Assembly (NCBI RefSeq): GCF_020860705.1
Contig: NZ_JAJBTT010000019.1
Location: 38,879-102,878 of the forward strand
Direction: 5' to 3'
DNA: 64,000 nucleotides
From: Akkermansia sp.
Lineage (GTDB): Bacteria > Verrucomicrobiota > Verrucomicrobiia > Verrucomicrobiales > Akkermansiaceae
Below, piece by piece: positions 16,720 to 25,000 of the stretch (positions within the stretch are counted from its first letter, which is position 1; each line of letters begins with the position of its first letter). Both the position numbers and the translations under genes were made by a program. The notes under the pieces were generated by a model that searched no databases, was not told where the DNA came from, and worked only from the letters and a program-made list of their open reading frames with translations.

Positions 16720-17730
16720 TTAAAAATCAATGGAAACCTTCCCCTGCATCCCGGGACGGAATACCACGCCGTCCTCAGCCTTCGGCAGGCTTACCTTGAC
16801 GGGAAAACGCTGCATGACCTTGGTAAAATAGCCGCTGACGTTCTCCGTGGAAATCAGGGAAAACGTGGCATAGGTGGCCGCCCCTATCTCATAAACCGTG
16901 CCATGGAACACCTTCCCTCCATACCCGTCCAGGGTGAACTGCACATCCTGCCCCTGCCTGATGCGCCCTATCTTGGTCTCCTCCACGCGGACGTTGAGCC
17001 AGATGTCCCCGCTGTCCACAATAGAAAACAGTTTCTGGCCGGAACTGACCATCTCACCCCCGTTCACCAGCTTGCGGGCAACTACCCCGTCCACGGGGGA
17101 CTTGATCACGCACTCCCCGCACAGCACTTCCAATTCCTCCAGCTCTGCCCGGGCGGCTTCCAGCTGGGCCTGGGCAGACCGCTTTTCCTCCTCACGGTAG
17201 CCTTCCAGCTTGAGGGCCAGATTTTCCTGCTCCGCCTTCTCCACAGCCTGCGCCGCCAGATAGGAAGCCCGTACGGCGTCCCGGTCTGCAGAACTGATGC
17301 CCGCCTCTTCCCTCACCAGCTTTTCAATGCGTTCATAATCCCGCCGCGCGTGTTCCAGGCTGGCGGAGGCCTGGGCCGTCCGTGCCCGCTGGGATTCGAT
17401 TTCCTGCGGCCGGAACCCGGTCATCATCTCATCATACCTGGCCTGCATCAGCTTGACGCGGGAACGCGCGGCCATCAGGCGCGCCTGCATGGTGCGGCCG
17501 TCCAGATGGGCAAGCGTCTGCCCGCGGGTCACGGCGTCTCCCTCCGCCACCTCCACGCTGGTAACGCGTTCCGCCAGCTTTGACCCCACGGAAACGATGC
17601 TCGCCTCCACGCGGCAGTCGTCCGTCTTCATGGAACGGCTCTCCCGGAAATGCCAGACGCCCCAGCCAATGGCGCCAACTGCCGCCAGGGCCATGCTCCC
17701 CAGTGAAATGGCCTTCAAATGCTTGCTCAT
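16720..17730 (-). CDS. HlyD/EmrA family membrane fusion protein
   Basis: Periplasmic adaptor of 336 aa linking the MFS pump to the outer-membrane channel. One N-terminal membrane anchor (residues 8-27, ISLGSMALAAVGAIGWGVWH) is followed by the first half of a lipoyl/barrel domain (VTSVEVAEGDAVTRGQTLAH), a long alpha-helical hairpin (about residues 75-200, rich in Ala, Glu and Arg), the second lipoyl half (CVIKSPVDGVVARKLVNGGE) and a beta-barrel domain. Its ATG at 17730 overlaps the tetR stop (ATGA), so expression is coupled to the regulator. Confidence 0.92.
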   Translation of the reverse strand: MSKHLKAISLGSMALAAVGAIGWGVWHFRESRSMKTDDCRVEASIVSVGSKLAERVTSVEVAEGDAVTRGQTLAHLDGRTMQARLMAARSRVKLMQARYDEMMTGFRPQEIESQRARTAQASASLEHARRDYERIEKLVREEAGISSADRDAVRASYLAAQAVEKAEQENLALKLEGYREEEKRSAQAQLEAARAELEELEVLCGECVIKSPVDGVVARKLVNGGEMVSSGQKLFSIVDSGDIWLNVRVEETKIGRIRQGQDVQFTLDGYGGKVFHGTVYEIGAATYATFSLISTENVSGYFTKVMQRFPVKVSLPKAEDGVVFRPGMQGKVSIDF

Positions 17731-18344
17731 GCGTCGCAGGAAAGGCGTTGCCGGGAAAATCCCTGAATGAACAAATCAATGGTCAGCTTCATGGAGGCCA
17801 CCTTGTCCTGCCACGACCTGCTGTCGTCATTCAGGCAGTACATCAGCATATAGCCGTGCAGCGTATTGACGAAGGCGCGCACCATGAGCCGGACATCCCC
17901 CTCCCGGACCTTTCCCTTTTCCTGCATGGCGGTCATGTAATCGCACAGGAAGGAGTGAAGTTCCCGGGGATCGCGCAAAAAATCATCTCCGTTCGTATCC
18001 ACGGAATCCAGCGCGCTCAAGTAGGCCCGGAAGGCGTTTCTTTTGGCTTTTGTCGCCTGGAAGTACAGGCGCGCCGCCAGTTTCAGGTCATGCGCCAGCT
18101 CCCAGGTTCTCTTACGCTCAAACTCTTTCTTCAATTCACTGACGTATTCCCTGTACCGGATGATTTCATCCAGCAGGGACTTTTTGGTGGCAAAGTAGCG
18201 GAAAACGGTCTTTTCACAAATCCCGGCCTTCTTCCCCACTTCCTGAACGCTGACGCGGTGGAACCCCCTTTCACTCATCAGTTCAATGGCCGCCTCCACA
18301 ATCTTTCTCAGCGTGTTCTGCTGGACCCGTGTCATCTGCTCCAT
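17727..18344 (-). CDS. TetR family repressor, first gene of the efflux operon
   Basis: A 205-aa regulator. The helix-turn-helix occupies residues 12-58 (IVEAAIELMSERGFHRVSVQ, AGICEKTVFRYFATKKSLLD); the C-terminal ligand domain is helical and diverged. It is the promoter-proximal gene of a four-gene operon in which every junction is a four-base overlap or a gap of 9 bases. A perfect 8+8 palindrome lies two bases before its start codon and encloses the -10 box, so negative autoregulation of the whole efflux operon is strongly suggested. The inducing compound is unknown. Confidence 0.92.
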   Translation of the reverse strand: MEQMTRVQQNTLRKIVEAAIELMSERGFHRVSVQEVGKKAGICEKTVFRYFATKKSLLDEIIRYREYVSELKKEFERKRTWELAHDLKLAARLYFQATKAKRNAFRAYLSALDSVDTNGDDFLRDPRELHSFLCDYMTAMQEKGKVREGDVRLMVRAFVNTLHGYMLMYCLNDDSRSWQDKVASMKLTIDLFIQGFSRQRLSCDA

Positions 18345-18346
18345 AG

Positions 18347-18369
18347 ATGTCTGTCAGTGTAACAGACAT
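18347..18369. promoter_or_regulatory. Predicted operator of the efflux TetR repressor
   Basis: Perfect inverted repeat ATGTCTGT-N7-ACAGACAT. The 7-base spacer contains the predicted -10 hexamer of the efflux operon promoter, and the site ends two bases before the tetR start codon. Size, symmetry and position match TetR-family autoregulatory operators. Binding is inferred. Confidence 0.8.
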
Positions 18370-18384
18370 TTTTTTACAGGTCAA
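18356..18384 (-). promoter_or_regulatory. Sigma-70-type promoter of the efflux operon
   Basis: On the minus strand TTGACC (-35) and TACACT (-10) are separated by exactly 17 bases. The -10 box lies within the spacer of the palindrome at 18347-18369, so repressor binding would block polymerase. The leader before the ATG would be very short. Confidence 0.72.
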
Positions 18385-18426
18385 GGCCCTCTTCCCGGGC
18401 ATGGGAACGCCCCTCCCGGCAGGCGC

Positions 18427-18463
18427 AAAAAAAACGACCGCTGCGGAAAACCGCAACGGCCGT
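18427..18463 (-). terminator. Rho-independent terminator of rpsO
   Basis: After the rpsO stop, the minus strand reads ACGGCCGTTGCGG, a TTTT loop, CCGCAGCGGTCGT (11 of 13 positions pair as Watson-Crick) and then a run of eight T. It separates rpsO from the efflux operon promoter. Confidence 0.88.
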
Positions 18464-18490
18464 ATCAAACGGGAATAAATGCTCCGCCGT

Positions 18491-18745
18491 TTAGCGGCGA
18501 AGGCCAAGACGCTGAATCAGGCTCTGATACTGGGCCAGATCTTCACGCTTGACGTAATCAAGAAGCTTGCGGCGCAGAGCCACCATCTTCAGCAACCCGC
18601 GGCGGGAAGAAACATCATGCTTGTTCGTGCTCAGGTGGTCGGTCAGGTGGGCGATGCGCTGGGTCAGGTGGGCGATCTGGTAGCTGGAGCTACCGGAATC
18701 CTTTTCATGCATCTTGAATTCCTGCAAATTGATTTCGTTACTCAT
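18491..18745 (-). CDS. rpsO: 30S ribosomal protein S15
   Basis: An 84-aa primary 16S rRNA-binding protein, close to the usual 88-89 residues. Diagnostic segments are TGSS-like [40 protein letters not shown] and [20 protein letters not shown], ending QRLGLRR. The ATG at 18745 is the only sensible start. It has its own terminator at 18427-18463. The usual downstream neighbour pnp is more than 5 kb away on the same strand, behind the efflux operon. Confidence 0.96.
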   Translation of the reverse strand: MSNEINLQEFKMHEKDSGSSSYQIAHLTQRIAHLTDHLSTNKHDVSSRRGLLKMVALRRKLLDYVKREDLAQYQSLIQRLGLRR

Positions 18746-18846
18746 AAGTGTTTTCTTTGAATGTATTTAGCTCGTGGCAGCGGCTAATCGACACTGTGAG
18801 GGCGCCAACTATGCATCATCCCGCCCCAAAAGCAATTCAAATTTCA

Positions 18847-19488
18847 TCATACCGGAGAATTTGCCTCCGTTCCTCCGGCAGCAGCGCCATTCCCGCTTTT
18901 CTCAACCTGCCATGCCTCCCGGTCCTTTTCCGTAATAGGCCGTATCACACGGCAGGGATTTCCCACCGCCACCACATTGGCGGGAATGTCCTTCGTCACC
19001 ACGCTGCCTGCACCTATCACGGAATTCCTGCCGATGCGAACGCCCGGCGCAATAACCGCGTGACCTCCTATCCACACCCCGTCCTCAATGGTGACGGGCA
19101 GCGCAAATTCCAGCCCCTCCCTTCTCAGGCCCGGGTCCACGGGATGCCCTGCGGTGTAAATGCCCACATTGGGGCCTATCAGCACGTCATTGCCGATCGT
19201 GACCGCGGCGCAGTCCAGAACTACCAGGTTGAAATTGATATACACACGGTCCCCCATCCGGATATTGAAACCATAGTCGCACCGCAGGGGCGGTTCCAGA
19301 TAGCAGCCTTCCCCCATCCGGCCGAAAAGCTCCGCTGCCACCTCCCGGCGCAACCCCTCCTCCCCGGGAGCAGACTGGTTGTAGCGGAAGACGAGCTGGC
19401 GCGCCCTGAGGCGGGCGGCCGTCAAGTCAGGATCCTGGGCATGGTACAAGCGCCCGGCCAGCATGTTATTCCAATCCTTCGAGGCCAT
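18847..19488 (-). CDS. Sugar O-acetyltransferase (maltose/galactoside acetyltransferase family)
   Basis: Acetyl-CoA-dependent transferase of 213 aa. Residues 5-55 match the Mac N-terminal domain (MLAGRLYHAQDPDLTAARLR). The rest is a left-handed beta-helix of hexapeptide repeats (VTIGNDVLIGPNVGIYTAGH, VTIEDGVWIGGHAVIAPGVR, IGAGSVVTKDIPANVVAVGN). The histidine of TAGHP corresponds to the catalytic His of LacA/Maa. The C-terminus is extended with an Ala/Gly-rich tail. It overlaps the 3' end of the upstream L,D-transpeptidase gene by 23 bases, so the two are cotranscribed. The acceptor sugar cannot be told from the sequence; a cell-envelope sugar is possible given the neighbour. Confidence 0.88.
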   Translation of the reverse strand: MASKDWNNMLAGRLYHAQDPDLTAARLRARQLVFRYNQSAPGEEGLRREVAAELFGRMGEGCYLEPPLRCDYGFNIRMGDRVYINFNLVVLDCAAVTIGNDVLIGPNVGIYTAGHPVDPGLRREGLEFALPVTIEDGVWIGGHAVIAPGVRIGRNSVIGAGSVVTKDIPANVVAVGNPCRVIRPITEKDREAWQVEKSGNGAAAGGTEANSPV

Positions 19489-20329
19489 GGGATGAAGAGG
19501 GGGTTACGACATCCGCTCCGGAAGAGGGCAGCGGCGCGTTCCCCTGTTCTTCCACAGACGGTGCGGCCGCGGCATCCTTTTCTACGGATGCTTCCGACCT
19601 TACAAGCTCCCTCTTCCCGGAGGAAGGGGAATTTGCGCCAGCCTGCGGAGCGGACGGCTTATGCACCGTTCTGAAAACGTCATCCGGTTTCTTCTGAAGC
19701 TCGTGAATGTTCCAGCTCCCGTCCCTGACAATCACGCGGGTTCCCACGGGAGCCACCTCAAACAGGTTCTTTGCAATCAGATGGGGAATGCGGATGCACC
19801 CATGGGAGGACGGGCGGCCGGGCAAATACCCTTCATGAATCCCCACGGCCCCGTTCACTCTCATGAAATAAGGCATCTGGGCCGGTTCAAACCTTTCTCC
19901 CGGCCGTGCGGCATCCTTCCGTATATCCCCGTCGCGCTGCTCTCCGGCGGCATTGATGAAGGTTCCGTAATAGGAATGATGGTCCTTGTCCTTGGAAGCG
20001 ATCCGGAAACAGCCGGCCGGCGTCATGCCGGAGCTTCTTCCGGAGCTGATGGGCGCATACGCAATGCGGTGCGTTCCGCGGTACACATACATCATCTGCT
20101 TTTTCTTATCCACCACGACCAGAAGCTTTCCCGGCATGGAGGGATCGTCCTCCCACTTGAGCAGATGCCCCGGAATGGTTCCTGTTTCCTTAAAATACCC
20201 GGTCATTTCTTCCACCGGAATATTGGAAGGGGAAGAAAGGGGGGCATCCTTTCCCGTAGTGCCGCAGGAGGAAAACAGAAACGGAACGCACAGGCAGGGA
20301 ACCAGCAGCTGGGGAAAGGATAACTTCAT
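19466..20329 (-). CDS. L,D-transpeptidase lipoprotein (YkuD domain)
   Basis: Predicted envelope enzyme that forms L,D cross-links in peptidoglycan or attaches proteins to it. From ATG 20329 (287 aa) the signal MKLSFPQLLVPCLCVPFLFS precedes Cys22, fitting a lipoprotein with an imperfect lipobox. The YkuD domain spans about residues 68-215; H165 and C178 lie in GIHEGYLPGRPSSHGCIRI, matching the HxxxxxxxxxxxSxGCIR catalytic motif. The C-terminal 70 residues are a Ser/Pro/Ala-rich disordered tail. An ATG at 20344 and a TTG at 20359 are also in frame. It overlaps the acetyltransferase gene downstream. Confidence 0.88.
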   Translation of the reverse strand: MKLSFPQLLVPCLCVPFLFSSCGTTGKDAPLSSPSNIPVEEMTGYFKETGTIPGHLLKWEDDPSMPGKLLVVVDKKKQMMYVYRGTHRIAYAPISSGRSSGMTPAGCFRIASKDKDHHSYYGTFINAAGEQRDGDIRKDAARPGERFEPAQMPYFMRVNGAVGIHEGYLPGRPSSHGCIRIPHLIAKNLFEVAPVGTRVIVRDGSWNIHELQKKPDDVFRTVHKPSAPQAGANSPSSGKRELVRSEASVEKDAAAAPSVEEQGNAPLPSSGADVVTPSSSHGLEGLE

Positions 20330-20443
20330 CTCGGGGAGTCGCATCACTGCGTTAGACAACGGGAGGCCGGAAAAAGGAACCGCTTTTTGACAAAACTGTC
20401 AACCATCAATCAAAAAATTCTTTTCCGTTCCCGTTCCGCATCC

Positions 20444-22075
20444 TCACCACATCCGGGCGCGCCTGCCGCGGCTCCCCTCATTCACAGGCCCGTGAAGCAG
20501 TCCGTGGGACCACGCCTCCGCAAACGTGCGCGCGGCATCCGCCGTATGGGAATGTCCGTCATGCACGGGGCTTTCCGCTACGGAACCACCCGCACCGGGC
20601 GGCCTGGACCTGTACAATTCCAGATGTTCCACCCCTCCGGGTTCCTCCTCTCCGCGCATGTTGCGCACCCTCTCCTGGGTGCGGGCATGAAAGAAGCTGC
20701 GTTCCAGCAGTTCCCGCAGGGTATTGATTCCCCTCCAGACATCCGTGGTCCTGGGAACGACGCGCACGTTCCCCAATCCCAGCCGCCCCATGTTCTCTAC
20801 GTAGGAAACACCGTGCGCATCCCTCCGCGCCGCGTCATGAGGCAGCAGATGCGCCGTAACCGCCACACCGTGCAGCTTTTCCCATTCCCGCATCTTTTCC
20901 ACATAGTGGGCCAGGGGCTGCTGGTTGGCGGCATAATGGTCCAGCCAGTGGAAGCTGTCCCCCATCACCTGCACAAGCCAGATGGCCGTATGGTCGCTCA
21001 GGCCCAGGTCCCACGCCGTGAAGGATGGCGCGCCGGGGTCCGCGGCAAACTCCATCCCCACCCGCCCCTGCTCCCGCAGGGCCATGATGCGGCTGCCGTA
21101 AATGCTACCTTCCTCCCCGGTGGCAAAAGCTTCCTGCGGCGTTCCCGGATACTCCTGCTTCATGGCGGCCCCCATCACCCGGGCCATGCGGGCGTACCAC
21201 CTTTTCTGGCCGGAATCCAGCGTTACTCCCGTTTCCCGTTCCAGAGACAGGAAATACTCATCCAGTTCCCGGCTCCATCTGCCACGGCCGGGCAATGTAT
21301 ATTCCTCCTGGTCAAACCAGCTGAAAAAGAAAAACCGGAAATCCAGGGGGGAGAGCTCGCTTTTTCCCAGGTTTTCCATGGCTTGGCGCGTCAATTCGTA
21401 ATTCACGCCGTACCGCCCTCCCTCATGGGTGCTCTCCTTCAGGATGAAGCCGCCGGGAGGCACCGTATTGATTGCCCCCGTGCGGATCTCCCTGGCCCGC
21501 CACGGCGCATGCACGGAAACATGCGCCAGTTCGGAAACGTGCAGGAACTGCATGGTGCCCCCGCGCAGGTTCGTCCCCACGCGCACATCGCTTCCGTTGG
21601 CAAAAGCCAGGCGGGTGCGTGCGGCCGTGCAGGGACGCCATTCCCCCTTCTTCTCCACGCCGGACAGGCTCTTGATCCTCTCTCCCAGCCGGGCCAGCGC
21701 CACATCCATCGCGGAAGGATTGGGCGGCACGTAATCCAGATGGTCCCAGGCGAAATGCAGCTTGGCGAGCTTCTGCTGGGCGTCCGGAAGGCTCTTGTCA
21801 ATAATGCCGCAATGGAAATTGGACCGGAACAGGCTCATGTCCAGCATCAGCATGGCCACATACGTGGAAATGCCCAGCTGGCGCGCTTTCAGGATGTCGT
21901 TCCTGTACCACAGCCGCTCATGCAGCCGCCGCTGGGCCCTGTTCAGGGAAAAACGCTGAAGCTGGCCGGCCTTGTTTTCTATCCAGTACAGATGTTCCAG
22001 CCGCCAGAGCTGGCTGGACAGGACGGACTGCCACGGCAGGCTCCAGGATTCTGTCAGCTGATTAAAAGTTTCCAT
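20444..22075 (-). CDS. Phage terminase large subunit (TerL)
   Basis: DNA-packaging motor protein of 543 aa. The ATPase half shows a Walker A-like KARQLGIST (63-71) and a LHVSELAHV segment (178-186) at the Walker B/coupling position. The motif EYPGTPQEAFATGEEG (about 308-323) is typical of TerL. The nuclease half has the RNase H-like TAWDLGLSDHTAIW (353-366, D356 and D361) and a late SHTADAARTFAEAW. All expected functional residues appear intact. It is the last of three overlapping minus-strand genes; its ATG at 22075 overlaps the giant gene by 14 bases. No small terminase subunit, portal or capsid gene is adjacent. Confidence 0.86.
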   Translation of the reverse strand: METFNQLTESWSLPWQSVLSSQLWRLEHLYWIENKAGQLQRFSLNRAQRRLHERLWYRNDILKARQLGISTYVAMLMLDMSLFRSNFHCGIIDKSLPDAQQKLAKLHFAWDHLDYVPPNPSAMDVALARLGERIKSLSGVEKKGEWRPCTAARTRLAFANGSDVRVGTNLRGGTMQFLHVSELAHVSVHAPWRAREIRTGAINTVPPGGFILKESTHEGGRYGVNYELTRQAMENLGKSELSPLDFRFFFFSWFDQEEYTLPGRGRWSRELDEYFLSLERETGVTLDSGQKRWYARMARVMGAAMKQEYPGTPQEAFATGEEGSIYGSRIMALREQGRVGMEFAADPGAPSFTAWDLGLSDHTAIWLVQVMGDSFHWLDHYAANQQPLAHYVEKMREWEKLHGVAVTAHLLPHDAARRDAHGVSYVENMGRLGLGNVRVVPRTTDVWRGINTLRELLERSFFHARTQERVRNMRGEEEPGGVEHLELYRSRPPGAGGSVAESPVHDGHSHTADAARTFAEAWSHGLLHGPVNEGSRGRRARMW

Positions 22076-25000
22076 GTTCCTCCACCAGCTTCTTCAGCAA
22101 TGCTCCCTCCCCCGTCATTCCCTTCAGGGCATCCGTCCCCCTGTCCAGGGGCAGGCGGTACGCCAGAGGATCGTTCAGCACATGGGAGACAAAGCGCAGC
22201 GCCTGCACCATCACGGGATCAAACAGGTCAAGCTTCCCGCGCAAATAGCCTTCACGCACGCCCAGCTCCTCATACAGCCTGATGACATCTTCCATGAAGC
22301 ACCCCACGGCCTGTTCCCTGTTCCACCAGAAGCGTTCCTGGGCATCCTCATTCCCCAGCGTTTCAAGAATCCGGCCCAGAGACCGGCCACGGCTCTCCTG
22401 CACGGTTTTCAGGGAGGGTTCCTCCCCGGCTCCCGTGAAGCACTCCAGCGGAATATAGGAATCCCGCTCGGACCCCGCAGGCAGCCCCCTTCTGTCCAGA
22501 TAAACGCCATTCCACGCATGCACCACGTACGGCGCGCGCGCCGGACGCACAGGACTTTCCGGAACGCCCGGCATCAGGCGCACGGTATGCCCCGGATCGT
22601 CCGGATCACGGTAAATCACGCAATTGGCATACATCGCGCGCGCCTCCTCCGGATCAGGCAGGAAGGGGAGCATGCCCCCTTTCATCTCATCCTGCCTGCG
22701 GTCCAGAACATCAATCAGGGAGGCGGCTTCATCCAGGGGAAGCTCCCGGCGCCAGGCATCCGTGACTCCCTGGGGAGCCTCTTTGGAATCAATCCGGTAC
22801 GTCCTTCCCCGCCAAATAACGCCGGACTCCGCGGCCTCAGGCCGGCCCGCAAAATCACGCCGCACCGCGTCCAGCGTCTCCACCGCCCGGACCACGTCCG
22901 GACGGCTGCGCCATGCGGCTGGCGCAGGAACGCCGCGCCTGACGGAAAAATCATCTTCCACATACAAGGGGGCGTCCAGAACGGGCTGCGGGAGGGGATC
23001 CCCCATCGCCGCCAGAGAAACCTCCTTCGTGCGCAGGACGCCCTGTCTTGCCCCTTCCCTGAACGGGCGCTTCACCAAATGCAGGTACAAGCCGGGATGT
23101 TCCGGATCCGGCCGCCACAAATTCAATTGGGGAAATTCCCTCAAAGCCGCGGCCAGTTCCGTCATGCGGCGTTCCGCCAGACGTTCCATCCTGCGGTCGG
23201 AGCCGCTGTATCCGTCCAGCCTGGACAGGGAACGCACCAGGTCTTCCCTCACGTGGTCCGGAGCCGTGGACAAAAGCCTGCCTGTCATCAGGCTGTGGGA
23301 ATACCTCTCCATCATGGGCAGGCGCACTTCCCCGCTCCCTGCATTCCAGGCGCGTTCCGCCCGTATCCGGTCATTCATTCCCACCGTCTCACGGAGCATG
23401 CCCATGAACTCGGCGGTACCAGGCCCCTCCTTCAGCGTTTTCTTCAACTCCGCGGCGCGGCGCACCAGTTCCTCCAGGGGTTCGGGAGCCCTGTCCGGGC
23501 TTGCGGCCCCGTAGCGTGCCCATGAAGCCACCGTTTCCGGAACGGCGTCATGATCCAGATGGGCAAAAAAATACTCTTTGGAAAGCTGGGACAGTTCCTC
23601 AATCAGCTCCGTCTCTCCGGGCAGCCCCCGGCGGCGGGGAACGCGGCCCAGATGCTGAAGCATCTCCCAGGCGCCCTCCGGAGAAATCTGGTCCGTGCGC
23701 ATCAGCCGGTCCCAGACGACCTCCGCCTTGTCCTCAATCAGGGCCAGGGGATTGTGCGTATTATGAAGCCGCAGCCGGTGCATCACGAGCCCCTTGGCCG
23801 TGGGTACGGGCAGATTGTCCGCATCCACGCCCAGCTGCTGCACGTCCCCCACATACTTGCCGTGAATATCCATGCGCTCCCTCAGGGCATCAGGACTCAT
23901 CAGCGTTTCAGCGGCCACGCGGCCCCTGCCCGTCACCTCCAGGCGGTCTCCGGAACCCACGGCTCCGCGCAGGCCATAACCCGCCTTCAGCATATCCGCC
24001 ACCGCCATGGCCGTCAGGCTGTCATACAGGCAGGAAAGGCGTTCCCCCTGCACGTTTTCCAGCCCGGAGGTCAACCGCAGGTAATTGGTATCCCATTCCG
24101 GATGCCCGCTGCGGGCATGCCATTCCCAGCTCCGGATCAAATCCCTCTTGGCCGTGCAGGCAGGGGAAAACATCATGGAAACGTTGGCCATCAGGTCCGC
24201 CCCGGCTGCCTCCCGGGAAGAGTGCCAGGCCGACCATTTGCCATTGGGGTACCGCACCCTCCACAGCTTTTCCCCGCCTTCCCCGCCCTGCGACGACTGG
24301 AACAGGCGCGGAGACAGGAGGGAAAGATTTTCCACCGCCTTTTTCGTGCCCGGATAGATGCGCGGAACCGCCTGCTCCGGTCCGGCATCCAGCCGCGGCG
24401 CATCCAGTACGGAGGCATAACGGGCCACCTGCTCCGGCTCCACTTCCAAAAAACGGGACAACAGCCGTCCGTAGCTTTCCACCGGCGTATAGCCGCGCCC
24501 CACATGCACATCAAACTCCTTCATGTTGGGAAGCACATGGAACAAACTGTTCACATCCGCCTGGGTTCCCCATACAAAACGGTTCATCTCCCGCAATTCC
24601 GGGCTTACCCCGTGGCGTTCCCTGTCCCCCAGGGAGGCCATCATGCCGCTCATGCGGGACAGGGCGGCGGCCAGGCCTTCCGGGTCCGACGCGCGGGCCA
24701 GCAAATCCGGGGCATGCAGCAGGGCGCTCCCCTCCTCCAGCCAGCGGTGCGCCCTGGCACAGGAAACCTCATCACGGCAAAACGACTGCCACAAGCGGAG
24801 GGCCACATGGCCGGACACCTCTTCATGGGAAGCCCCGTGCACCCGCTCCATCACCCCCTCATAAACATTGGCGCGCGTTCTGCGGTCCATTTCCACAGTG
24901 ACGGCGTCCCAGTCCCTGCCGGAAAGCCCCGCACTGCGTCCCGCTTCCTCCGGATAAGCCAGCAGCAGCATCCTGTACGGACGGTAGGCGCGCTTCTTCA

